The notes beneath the pieces are model-generated. The model saw only the letters and a list, made by a program, of their open reading frames with translations, made no database searches and was not told the DNA's origin. DNA of 32,228 bases, taken from Christensenella sp. UBA1242 (GTDB taxonomy: Bacteria; Bacillota; Clostridia; Christensenellales; UBA1242). Location of the stretch: the NCBI GenBank assembly GCA_002308915.1, contig DBWI01000034.1, positions 3,737-35,964 of the forward strand, given 5' to 3'. Positions within the stretch are counted from its first letter, which is position 1. Every line of letters begins with the position of its first letter. Below are positions 14,380 through 21,772 of the stretch, in pieces. Made by a program: the position numbers and the translations under genes.

Positions 14380-15594
14380 TTATTCACTATCTTTTAAGAT
14401 TTCTTTCCCTTCACTAGAAACTTTTGTAACACAATGACATCTTTTGCTGATTCTATTATTTATTATGCCAAGACTAAAATCTTCGCCATCTTTTTGAATA
14501 ACAACAGCTCCCCTAACAAATATCATATCGTCTTCAATCCCCAGGTCATCAATCATATAACTCTTTTTTGAATTATCATCTAGTTTTGAAGATAATACAA
14601 TAATTATATCTGTCTTTTTGGCAACATTGTAAATATAATTGAGGTCTTTTTTGCTGTTCTCCAAATAGTCTTGATAACTATCTATAAAGAGAACATCTAA
14701 GCCATTTTCATCTTTTTCTTTTTTACACCAATCTTTTAATGATAATCCTTCAATACAAGTATAATAATTTATATTCTTACCTTTTAATACTCTTTTGTCT
14801 TTTGAATTGAAGTGTGCATAAGAAACCATTGCCCCAGATGATGCAAATACTTTTGCAAGATTAAACATTAGTGTTGTTTTCCCTTCTCCTTGTCTTGATG
14901 CAACAACATAAACATTCTTTTTCTTAAAGCCACCTTCAAGTGCCTTATCTATCACTTCATTCTTTGTTGGGAAATTTTCACGAATGCTATTGATTTTTTG
15001 TTCACACTCTTTTAGATAATTTTCCCAATCCGTATTAACATAATCATCAAAAATACAATTGAAATATATTTTTGAATTATATAAATTTTCGTTTTCACAT
15101 TGACGTTTATTTTTTGTGTTAGCATATATGGTTATTTCATTTCCTAGCGTTGAATCTGTATCTTCTATTTTTATATTTTTCCAATCTTCTTCACTACCTT
15201 CAAAATATACATATTTTAATTTTTTGCAATCTTTAAAAGCATTTTTGGAAATACTAATGATGTCTTTAGGCAAAACTAATGTTTGCAAATTTTTGCATCC
15301 CACAAAGGTATCTTTTTGTATCTTTAAAGAAAAATTATTTGCAAAAACCAAATTTACTAATTTGGAATTCTTGCCAAAAACACCATCTTCAACTCCTTTA
15401 ACACTAACAAATTCTCCACTTCTGTTATATATATGTGCGGGAACTTTTATTGTTTTGTCTTTACAATCTCCAAGTCCAACCAAAACTTGTGGCAATCTTG
15501 TATTACGATTTACCCAACTTCCTGTTGACTTGTACTCAAAGTTTTGTACGCCAACTTTGTCAATTATACTTTGTTTATATTCTTCAAATTCCAT
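14380..15594 (-). CDS. BspA-type LRR domain fused to a DnaB-like RecA-fold ATPase
   Basis: This 404-residue soluble protein has an unusual domain pair. Residues about 45-160 are LRR_5 (BspA-like) repeats, with VEDGVFGKNSKLVNLVFAN and FKDCKKLKYVYFEGS as clear units. Residues about 205-385 match the C-terminal ATPase of replicative DnaB helicases: Walker A SRQGEGKTT (233-241), Walker B LDVLFIDSYQDY (299-310), and the sensor-like strand IIVLSSKLDD (331-340). The N-terminal DnaB domain and a signal peptide are absent, so the LRR part is cytoplasmic, unlike most BspA LRR proteins. At roughly 180 residues the ATPase is short. The start ATG has AGGGA upstream and its own promoter. Sensor or scaffold roles are guesses; the fold pair recalls sensor-ATPase proteins of defence systems but no effector gene is next to it. 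Confidence 0.82.
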   Translation of the reverse strand: MEFEEYKQSIIDKVGVQNFEYKSTGSWVNRNTRLPQVLVGLGDCKDKTIKVPAHIYNRSGEFVSVKGVEDGVFGKNSKLVNLVFANNFSLKIQKDTFVGCKNLQTLVLPKDIISISKNAFKDCKKLKYVYFEGSEEDWKNIKIEDTDSTLGNEITIYANTKNKRQCENENLYNSKIYFNCIFDDYVNTDWENYLKECEQKINSIRENFPTKNEVIDKALEGGFKKKNVYVVASRQGEGKTTLMFNLAKVFASSGAMVSYAHFNSKDKRVLKGKNINYYTCIEGLSLKDWCKKEKDENGLDVLFIDSYQDYLENSKKDLNYIYNVAKKTDIIIVLSSKLDDNSKKSYMIDDLGIEDDMIFVRGAVVIQKDGEDFSLGIINNRISKRCHCVTKVSSEGKEILKDSE

Positions 15595-15616
15595 AATTTC
15601 ATCCCTTCTTATTTAT

Positions 15617-15645
15617 AGCATAACACATAATTAAAAAATTGTAAA
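15617..15645 (-). promoter_or_regulatory. Promoter of the LRR-ATPase gene
   Basis: TTTACA (15645-15640), 17 bases, TATGCT (15622-15617) with TG one base upstream (extended -10) on the minus strand. Confidence 0.6.
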
Positions 15646-15668
15646 AAGTTTTAATGTTTAAACTTTTC

Positions 15669-15697
15669 TTTACCATAAAAACAAAATGTGATATCTT
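15669..15697 (+). promoter_or_regulatory. Possible promoter of the GNAT gene
   Basis: TTTACC (15669-15674), 17 bases, TATCTT (15692-15697) with an extended TG. Neither box is strong; GGAG follows at 15704-15707 before the ATG. Confidence 0.45.
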
Positions 15698-15712
15698 GAA
15701 TATGGAGTAACT

Positions 15713-16183
15713 ATGATAAATAATTATATACAACCAAAAAAAATAATAGTTAATGATAACTTGCAATTGGTAAAATATTATCCATATTACAAAAGAAGTT
15801 TGGAGTGGTACCAAGACTTGACTTTATGTAAACAAGTGGATAACATTGACTTCCCTTATGACATAACAAGATTAAAAAATATGTATAAATCACTATCAAA
15901 AAACGGAGAATGTTACTACATAAAAGCAAAAATAAATGGAAAGTTTATACTTATTGGTGATATATCTTTGTGTAATGAAGAAATTGGTCTTGCAATTTGC
16001 AAAGATTATCAAAATATGCATTATGGCAGAAAATGTGTTCGTGCATTACTAGAAAGAGCAAAACAACTTGGAATAAAAAAAGTTAAAGCAGAAATATATG
16101 ACTTCAACAAACAAAGTCAAAAAATGTTTTTGGCTGTTGGCTTTGTTAAAGTTGACAAAGAACATTACTGTTTTAACCTTTAA
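15713..16183 (+). CDS. GNAT-family N-acetyltransferase
   Basis: This 156-residue protein has the GNAT fold. The acetyl-CoA binding strand and loop are IGLAICKDYQNMHYGRKCV (about residues 90-108, a Q-x3-YGR variant of the R/Q-x2-G-x-G/A signature) followed by helix ALLERAKQLG. The C-terminal motif KVKAEIYDFNKQSQKMFLAV matches the N-x3-S-x2-hydrophobic pattern near the end of RimI-type enzymes, then GFVKVDKEHYCF. The substrate, a small molecule or protein N-terminus, cannot be told. The ATG at 15713 has GGAG five bases upstream. It ends in a terminator shared with the convergent transglutaminase-like gene. Confidence 0.87.
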   Translation: MINNYIQPKKIIVNDNLQLVKYYPYYKRSLEWYQDLTLCKQVDNIDFPYDITRLKNMYKSLSKNGECYYIKAKINGKFILIGDISLCNEEIGLAICKDYQNMHYGRKCVRALLERAKQLGIKKVKAEIYDFNKQSQKMFLAVGFVKVDKEHYCFNL

Positions 16184-16193
16184 TAATCAAAAT

Positions 16194-16224
16194 AAAAAAC
16201 AAGGCAATTTGCCTTGTTTTTTTA
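16194..16224. terminator. Shared terminator of the GNAT and transglutaminase-like genes
   Basis: AAAACAAGGC-AATTT-GCCTTGTTTT forms a ten-pair stem with T-runs on both strands. The stop codon of the minus-strand gene lies at its edge. Confidence 0.85.
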
Positions 16225-17805
16225 TTGTCTGTTATCTCTTTCTGCAAAAGATTTTGCTTTTATTTTTTGCTTAGTTTCTGCATTAAAGCATGAGTCTGCT
16301 TTGTTTGAGAAATTTGATTTATGATTTTCAATAGAATCGTTTACAAATTCTTCTATCTTTTGTTCAACATATTCTTCTGTGACATTTGGAGATTTTACAA
16401 ATAATGCCCTTAATCCTTTTTTGAATGTATCCATTGGTATTGGTTCGCTATTGTATTTGTTTTCGTCATAAATTTTTATGCCACCACGAATAATTCTTTT
16501 CATATATCTTTGTTCTTTGATGTGCTTTACTAGTGCAGAATTTCTTCCGTTGTTTAATCTAAACACCAAACCGTCTGAATCATACAAGGTGCTTTTTAAT
16601 CTGGAACTGTCTTTGTCGTCGACATAAATCATTCCTTTTGAAAAATTATTTAAATCTGCTACTGGATACAAACAATGAGCAAAACCTCTTCCGTTTTCAC
16701 GTGTTTTGGTTTTTGAATCCCAACAAGCATCTTCAACATAAGCACCATCTATTCCATACTTATCATCTCTTATTCTTATCAAATTGTGAGAATGTCTGCC
16801 TAATTGTTTTACTCCCATCAACTTTCTTTCATAAAGTCCACAACCAATAATATCTGCTTCTAGTCCTGGCAAATTAAGTCTGTCAATAATACATTTAACA
16901 AGAGTTGCATATCCAGAACATACAATTTTTTGGTCTTTGATTATTGATGGCAAAACTCTTCCATCTGTAATAGCTGTGCCTTCTTGATAACTAAATTGGG
17001 AAGTTATCCATCTGTGAATATAGAGCATTGCTTCAAATGGTGTAAATTTTCTTTCCTTAATATAGCTAACAATATTGTCAATACTTTTGTTTGCATTTAT
17101 TATTGTTTCTAATGTCCATGCGCCCGTTGTGCTCTTTCCTTCACAAAATCTTAGTGGCTCAAGTTGATTATCAATAAGTGCATTGTTTAGTGCCGCAAAT
17201 ACTTCCATTTCGGCATTTGAATACAAGAATTCCATTTGTCTTGAATTGTCGTGGTCAGCAAGTTTTTCTTGAACATAAACTTTAACTATTTTTCCATTGC
17301 TTTTTAATGTGGCACATTGCTCAACAATTTTGCTTATATATTCTTTATTTTTTAACAATGAAGCAGGAATAAGAATTTTTACTTCTTGCAAAAGCATTTG
17401 ATCTACTTCTTTGTTGTCTCTTAAGAATACTTTTTGAAGATCATAAGTCATATCAATATATTCTTGCAAAAACACAATGGTATTTTTTCTTTGATTAGCA
17501 TCGGCAAGACATTTTTTTACTCTCATAACTTCAAGCTTGGCTTCTTCTTTGCTAATAGCCATAAGTCCATGGGTAAGATTTGCTTCATAAATTTTTAGCA
17601 TTACAGCCAATTCGCTTTCGGTTACTGCTAAAGGATCTTTGAATAAGCCTAATCTTTCTTCTTCAGCTTCAATTTGTTTTAATTTAATTAAATTTTCATT
17701 ATCTTCATCAGCTTTAGATTCAAAGTAGTTGAGCCATTTCTCTTCCTCAATTTGAGCCATTAAAACAAGATTTAAACCATCTAATTTGTCAACTTCAATT
17801 TCCAT
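16222..17805 (-). CDS. Transglutaminase-like cysteine protease-fold protein, cytoplasmic
   Basis: This 527-residue protein carries a transglutaminase-core domain at about 255-375. The catalytic triad is visible: Cys296 in KIVCSGYATLVK, His338/340 in GRHSHNLIRI and Asp359 or Asp363 in YVEDACWDS. The pattern of one helix beginning at the Cys, then a strand with His, is standard. The first 200 residues are Glu/Lys/Leu-rich and helical, probably coiled coil. The C-terminal 120 residues are charged and unassigned. There is no signal peptide or membrane segment, so it acts in the cytoplasm, whereas many bacterial homologues are exported. Possible activities are peptide hydrolysis or cross-linking. 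The ATG at 17805 has AGGTGA just upstream and the gene has its own promoter. Confidence 0.83.
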   Translation of the reverse strand: MEIEVDKLDGLNLVLMAQIEEEKWLNYFESKADEDNENLIKLKQIEAEEERLGLFKDPLAVTESELAVMLKIYEANLTHGLMAISKEEAKLEVMRVKKCLADANQRKNTIVFLQEYIDMTYDLQKVFLRDNKEVDQMLLQEVKILIPASLLKNKEYISKIVEQCATLKSNGKIVKVYVQEKLADHDNSRQMEFLYSNAEMEVFAALNNALIDNQLEPLRFCEGKSTTGAWTLETIINANKSIDNIVSYIKERKFTPFEAMLYIHRWITSQFSYQEGTAITDGRVLPSIIKDQKIVCSGYATLVKCIIDRLNLPGLEADIIGCGLYERKLMGVKQLGRHSHNLIRIRDDKYGIDGAYVEDACWDSKTKTRENGRGFAHCLYPVADLNNFSKGMIYVDDKDSSRLKSTLYDSDGLVFRLNNGRNSALVKHIKEQRYMKRIIRGGIKIYDENKYNSEPIPMDTFKKGLRALFVKSPNVTEEYVEQKIEEFVNDSIENHKSNFSNKADSCFNAETKQKIKAKSFAERDNRQ

Positions 17806-17823
17806 TTGTCACCTACCATTTTT

Positions 17824-17852
17824 AGTCTATCAAAAATAACTATTATTGTCAA
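17824..17852 (-). promoter_or_regulatory. Promoter of the transglutaminase-like gene
   Basis: TTGACA (17852-17847), 17 bases, TAGACT (17829-17824) on the minus strand. Confidence 0.7.
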
Positions 17853-17894
17853 TATAGGTATATATACAATTAAATTACATATTTAAACATTTAT

Positions 17895-17924
17895 TTGACA
17901 TTAATCATAAAAATATTATATATT
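17895..17924 (+). promoter_or_regulatory. Promoter of the small membrane protein gene
   Basis: TTGACA (17895-17900), 18 bases, TATATT (17919-17924), followed by AGGAGG at 17932-17937. Confidence 0.7.
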
Positions 17925-17943
17925 AAAAATAAGGAGGATGATT

Positions 17944-18264
17944 ATGGATAATATGGATATGGATGACGAAGTTGTTGAAACAAAACCAGAAAGAAAAGTT
18001 GAAGAACAAAAAAACGTTCAACTTTCTGTTCCAACAAGATTAGTAAATGTTTTATTCTCACTTGCAGCACTTGTTTTGTTTATTATTTTTAGAATAGTTC
18101 GTAATTTTGGTGGCGGAAGCCAAACTTTTTATGGACTCATGAGCATATTGGTTTATTCACTAGCATTTGTTGGAGTTGTATTCGTTTATTGGAAAGAACA
18201 AAAAGTAAGTGCAGAATTATGGTTTAATGTTATTGTTCTTGCTATTGCACTCGGATTTATGTAA
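17944..18264 (+). CDS. Small three-helix membrane protein, unknown
   Basis: The protein has 106 residues from the ATG at 17944. An in-frame ATG at 17938 touches the AGGAGG and cannot use it, while 17944 is six bases away. The N-terminal 30 residues are acidic then Lys-rich and lie in the cytoplasm or at the membrane face. Three hydrophobic segments follow: about 32-52 (RLVNVLFSLAALVLFIIF), 63-83 (YGLMSILVYSLAFVGVVFVY) and 89-106, the last running to the C-terminus (VIVLAIALGFM). I recognise no family. It is monocistronic, with a promoter and a terminator shared with the LysR gene. Confidence 0.78.
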   Translation: MDNMDMDDEVVETKPERKVEEQKNVQLSVPTRLVNVLFSLAALVLFIIFRIVRNFGGGSQTFYGLMSILVYSLAFVGVVFVYWKEQKVSAELWFNVIVLAIALGFM

Positions 18265-18276
18265 AATTTACATACA

Positions 18277-18310
18277 AAAAAAAGACTTGAATTTTTTCAA
18301 GTCTTTTTTA
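18277..18310. terminator. Shared terminator overlapping the lysR-type stop codon
   Basis: GACTTGAA (18284-18291), loop TTTT, TTCAAGTC (18296-18303), flanked by A- and T-runs so it works both ways. The LysR stop (TGA, 18299-18297) and its last codons lie within the stem. Confidence 0.85.
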
Positions 18311-19175
18311 TTTTACTCAACAAATATACTTTAAATTGGGTACTTGCAAATGACTGCAAACTATTTGAATTTTCCAATAATACAATTTGGTTATAAGGAA
18401 GTTCTTTATCTGTTTTTACCTTTTTTAATTCTTTTGGCATATCACCATCAAAAACAAGTCCAACCCCTAGTCCCTCTAGTGCCATAAACTTCACAAGTTC
18501 CTGCGATGCAACTTCATATTTTGGATTAATTTGTATATCATGCTTTAATGCAAAATCATTAAACATCTTCCTTGTATGAGAATAATTGTTTTGCAAAATT
18601 AGTGGCAAATCACCAATTTCTTTTATATTTAGCTCATCAAAACTAAAAAATTGTGAATTATATACCAAACATAGTGGCAAATCACATAAATGAGTTTCGT
18701 TATATGTATTTAAGCTATCAGACTTATTTATTATAACAAAATCAAAAACTCCATGACTAAGTCCATCAATAAGTTTTGGACTCGCATCATTGACAATATT
18801 AATTTTTATTTTTGGATAATCAAAACAAAATTTCTTTAAAACATCAACAAGCACTATTTTTGTCAAAATTGTAGAAATGCCAATATTTACTACTCCACTT
18901 TCTAAATTTCTGAAATTAATAAAGTTGTCTTGTGCTTTTTCCAAAAGTTCAATAGATGTTTTAACATATTCAAAAAACGCTTTACCCTCTTCAGTTAAAT
19001 TTATACCTTTGTTAGAACGATAGAACAAAACCCCACCCAGTTCTTGTTCTAATTTTTTTATGCTTTGTGAAACTGCTGGCTGACTAATGTATAACATATT
19101 AGCTGCCTTGGTTATACTATTCTCCTTTGCTACCGCATAAAAAATTTTTATTAAATTCAAATCCAAATCAATCAT
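18297..19175 (-). CDS. LysR-family transcriptional regulator
   Basis: This 292-residue protein is a standard LysR length. The N-terminal winged helix-turn-helix (about 1-62) is textbook: FYAVAKENSITKAANMLYIS, QPAVSQSIKKLEQELG and LFYRSNKGINLTEEG. A linker helix and a two-lobed periplasmic-binding-like effector domain (about 90-292) follow. The ATG has AAGGAG five bases upstream. It is divergent from the coaC-coaB-aldolase/MTase-aminotransferase operon with only 86 bases between the start codons, the usual position for a LysR protein that controls the divergent operon. The effector is unknown. Its last codons are inside the terminator shared with the convergent membrane protein gene. Confidence 0.92.
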   Translation of the reverse strand: MIDLDLNLIKIFYAVAKENSITKAANMLYISQPAVSQSIKKLEQELGGVLFYRSNKGINLTEEGKAFFEYVKTSIELLEKAQDNFINFRNLESGVVNIGISTILTKIVLVDVLKKFCFDYPKIKINIVNDASPKLIDGLSHGVFDFVIINKSDSLNTYNETHLCDLPLCLVYNSQFFSFDELNIKEIGDLPLILQNNYSHTRKMFNDFALKHDIQINPKYEVASQELVKFMALEGLGVGLVFDGDMPKELKKVKTDKELPYNQIVLLENSNSLQSFASTQFKVYLLSKIKKT

Positions 19176-19233
19176 AACTACTCCTTATGCCAACCATAAA
19201 AATTATATATTATACTTATATCAAAAAATAAAA

Positions 19234-19239
19234 TATAAT
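19234..19239 (+). promoter_or_regulatory. -10 box of the coaC operon
   Basis: TATAAT lies 22 bases before the coaC ATG. At 17-18 bases upstream there is no recognisable -35 (TATACT or TTATAC), which suits a promoter that needs an activator such as the divergent LysR protein. That link is inferred. Confidence 0.5.
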
Positions 19240-19261
19240 GCAAATGAAAAAGGAGAAAAAT

Positions 19262-19792
19262 ATGAATATAGTAATAGGAATGTGTGGCGGAATTGCCTGC
19301 TACAAAATATGCAGTATTGTTGGAGCATTAAAAAAGAACAATTTTGAAGTGGATGTTATAATGACAAAAAATGCAACCGAGTTTATTACTCCACTAACAA
19401 TGAGAAGCTTGTCAAATAACCCTGTTGTTACTGATATGTTTCATGAAACAGACAATTTTGATATTAAGCATATATCATTAGCACAAAAAGCAGATATTTT
19501 GCTAGTAGCACCAGCAACAGCAAACATTATTGGAAAAGTTGCAAATGGAATTGCAGATGACATGCTTTCAACAGTAATAATGGCAACCAAAGCAAAAGTA
19601 ATATTTGCACCAGCTATGAATAATAATATGTACCAAAATCAAATTGTTCAGGATAACATACAAAAATTAAAAAATTATGGTTATGAATTTATTGAGCCAC
19701 AAATTGGACACCTTGCATGTGGAACAGAAGCAATAGGCAAACTTGCAGATACAAAAATAATTGTTGAAAAAATTATGGAGGTTTCAAAATGA
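19262..19792 (+). CDS. coaC: Phosphopantothenoylcysteine decarboxylase
   Basis: This FMN-dependent enzyme decarboxylates 4'-phosphopantothenoylcysteine to phosphopantetheine in CoA synthesis. The protein has 176 residues from the ATG at 19262, where AGGAG lies six bases upstream; a longer frame from 19238 would include that site in the coding sequence. Motifs are canonical: GMCGGIACYK at the flavin-binding N-terminus, IKHISLAQKAD with the catalytic His, LLVAPATANIIGKVANGIADD, PAMNNNMY and the substrate-clamp Cys in GHLACG. It is the single-domain form, not the fused CoaBC common in bacteria; split pairs are known from streptococci and other Firmicutes. It overlaps coaB by four bases (ATGA). 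Confidence 0.94.
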   Translation: MNIVIGMCGGIACYKICSIVGALKKNNFEVDVIMTKNATEFITPLTMRSLSNNPVVTDMFHETDNFDIKHISLAQKADILLVAPATANIIGKVANGIADDMLSTVIMATKAKVIFAPAMNNNMYQNQIVQDNIQKLKNYGYEFIEPQIGHLACGTEAIGKLADTKIIVEKIMEVSK

Positions 19793-20454
19793 ATATAGTA
19801 ATAACAAGTGGTGGAACAAGTGAAGACATCGACAAAGTTAGAAAAATTACCAACCGCTCATCTGGAAAACTTGGAAGTATGATTGCAGATGAATTTGTTA
19901 ATAAATATGACAAAAATATAGGAAAAATATATTATTTATGCCCCAAAAATGCGATTTTACCGCAAATAAATAAAAAAATTGAAATAATAAATATAACAAA
20001 CACCCAAAGCTTAAAAGATAAAATTGAAGAAATTTTAACACAAAACAAGATTGATGTTTTTATACATTCAATGGCTGTTAGCGATTACACAGTTGACTTT
20101 GTTGAAGATGAAAATGGAAAAATATTGGATTCAGAAAAAATATCATCAAATCTTAATAAACTAATTATACACCTAAAGCAAACCCCAAAAATTATTTCAA
20201 TGGTAAAACAACTCAGTCCAAAAACAAAGCTTGTAGGGTTCAAGCTTTTATCAAATGTCAATCAAGACGACTTAATCACAGCAGCAAAAAATCTTATGGA
20301 CAAAAACAATTGTGATTTTGTTCTTGCAAATGACATTACAAATATCTCAAAAGAAAAACATATTGGCTACTTAATAAACAAAGATAAAAAATTTACCATA
20401 TTGCAAACCAAACAAGAAATTGCAAATGCAATAGTTAAAAGTGTGATAAGATGA
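19789..20454 (+). CDS. coaB: Phosphopantothenate-cysteine ligase, monofunctional
   Basis: This enzyme joins 4'-phosphopantothenate to cysteine using a nucleotide triphosphate, the step just before CoaC. It has 221 residues with ITSGGTSEDIDKVRKITNRS near the N-terminus, SSGKLG, then SMAVSDYTVD, LVGFKLLSN and CDFVLANDI, all standard CoaB blocks. It is a separate gene, as in streptococci, rather than the C-terminal part of a CoaBC fusion. It overlaps coaC and the next gene by ATGA on both sides, so translation is coupled along the operon. The presence of both CoA enzymes in a four-gene unit with an aldolase/methyltransferase fusion and an aminotransferase is not something I recognise as standard. 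Confidence 0.92.
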   Translation: MNIVITSGGTSEDIDKVRKITNRSSGKLGSMIADEFVNKYDKNIGKIYYLCPKNAILPQINKKIEIINITNTQSLKDKIEEILTQNKIDVFIHSMAVSDYTVDFVEDENGKILDSEKISSNLNKLIIHLKQTPKIISMVKQLSPKTKLVGFKLLSNVNQDDLITAAKNLMDKNNCDFVLANDITNISKEKHIGYLINKDKKFTILQTKQEIANAIVKSVIR

Positions 20455-21770
20455 GAGAACAAAAATATGAAGTTATTTATATTAAAAAAATTACAAACAA
20501 AATAAAACAAAATTACTATAAAAAGTTGATTGAAAATAAGTACGATTTCATAGTGCTAAAAACCCCAAAAAACATGTGGTGTTTAACCAAAGAATGCACA
20601 CTTGTGCAAATAAACAATTTTGAAGAATTTATCAAAAATATGCAAAAATACACCTATTTTACAACAAAAATCACTCAAAATGAGCAAAATTTAGATAATT
20701 TAGATATATTTTTTAGTTTAATACACAAATATCAAAAGCAATTATCAAAACGATATTTTAACTTTCTTTTTGGCAGCATTGCTGTTAAAAGTGGCAATGG
20801 ATTTATTACAACAATTCGTGGCAAAAAAGACTTAAATGACTACACATATGTTAGCAATGTTGACTTTAAGAACAAAGAGATTGAAGTGTTAAATAAAAAA
20901 GCCACACTTAATGCACCATTGCTTGCTCACTTGTTTGATAATAACAATGTATTTGCAATTGTTCACTTGCATGAGTTATATAAACATTTTCCAACATACG
21001 ATTATCACCCAGCAGGAACACTTGAAGACAGTATTCGTCCAAATATGTTTAGCTTTAATATAAAAAGTCATGGAACATATTTGCTTTTGGACAAAGATTT
21101 GAAAATAATTACACACAAAAATATTGATACAAATCAAAAATATCCATACTACAAAGATTATGAACATTTGTATAAAAGATTTTTTAAAAGAGACAGCAAA
21201 GAACTAGTTGATCTTGTTGATATAAATAAAGACGACAAAGTCATTGACATTTGTGGTGGCAATGGAAGACTAACAAATGTTCTACTAGAAAAAACAAGCA
21301 ATGTAACATATTTAGATCAAGAAAAAGACATGATTAACAAAAATACAATACAAGGCGCAACGATCATAAATCAACCACTACAAGAATTTGTTAAAAAAAC
21401 TAAGGAAAAATATGACTTTGGATTTTGTCAACAAGCCATAAATTACTGGCTTAACACTATTGATGTTAAAACATTTGCAAACATATTTAAACCTGGTGGA
21501 AAATTTATCTTTAATACATTTAATAAAAAACCTAATAAGAAAAATTTTGTTAAAGAATATACAATTGACAACATAAATTATACGGAAATATCTTATATGA
21601 AAAACAAAAACACAATTCAACACATTCAAATATGCGAAGATAGCATGCCACACTTCACACAATTTGATTACATCTCACCAAATAGATATAAAAAATTATT
21701 AGGTAAATACTTTGAAATTGAAATTATAAACAAAAATAACACATCAATATATATCTGCACAAGGAGATAG
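20451..21770 (+). CDS. Class II aldolase-like domain fused to a SAM methyltransferase
   Basis: This 439-residue protein has three parts. Residues 1-95 are a Lys/Asn/Tyr-rich region I cannot assign. Residues about 96-225 match the class II aldolase/adducin fold: FGSIAVKSGNGFITTIRGKK at the substrate loop, AIVHLHE with the His-x-His metal ligands, and HPAGT later. Residues about 232-439 are a class I SAM methyltransferase: DKVIDICGGNGRL is motif I and VTYLDQEKDM the following acidic strand. I do not know this fusion from a characterised pathway. It overlaps coaB by ATGA and is two bases before the aminotransferase gene. Class II aldolase-fold enzymes act on sugar phosphates, including the MtnB dehydratase of methionine salvage. 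The substrate here is unknown. Confidence 0.8.
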   Translation: MREQKYEVIYIKKITNKIKQNYYKKLIENKYDFIVLKTPKNMWCLTKECTLVQINNFEEFIKNMQKYTYFTTKITQNEQNLDNLDIFFSLIHKYQKQLSKRYFNFLFGSIAVKSGNGFITTIRGKKDLNDYTYVSNVDFKNKEIEVLNKKATLNAPLLAHLFDNNNVFAIVHLHELYKHFPTYDYHPAGTLEDSIRPNMFSFNIKSHGTYLLLDKDLKIITHKNIDTNQKYPYYKDYEHLYKRFFKRDSKELVDLVDINKDDKVIDICGGNGRLTNVLLEKTSNVTYLDQEKDMINKNTIQGATIINQPLQEFVKKTKEKYDFGFCQQAINYWLNTIDVKTFANIFKPGGKFIFNTFNKKPNKKNFVKEYTIDNINYTEISYMKNKNTIQHIQICEDSMPHFTQFDYISPNRYKKLLGKYFEIEIINKNNTSIYICTRR

Positions 21771-21772
21771 TT

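Noticed and set aside
15116..15634. 172-codon plus-strand frame opposite the LRR-ATPase gene
   Set aside because: It is an antisense shadow of the LRR region with no start signals; the minus-strand protein has clear domains.
20451..21770. Calling the fusion protein MtnB of methionine salvage
   Set aside because: Only the class II aldolase fold and His-x-His are supported; the other methionine salvage genes are absent and the methyltransferase fusion is not part of MtnB.
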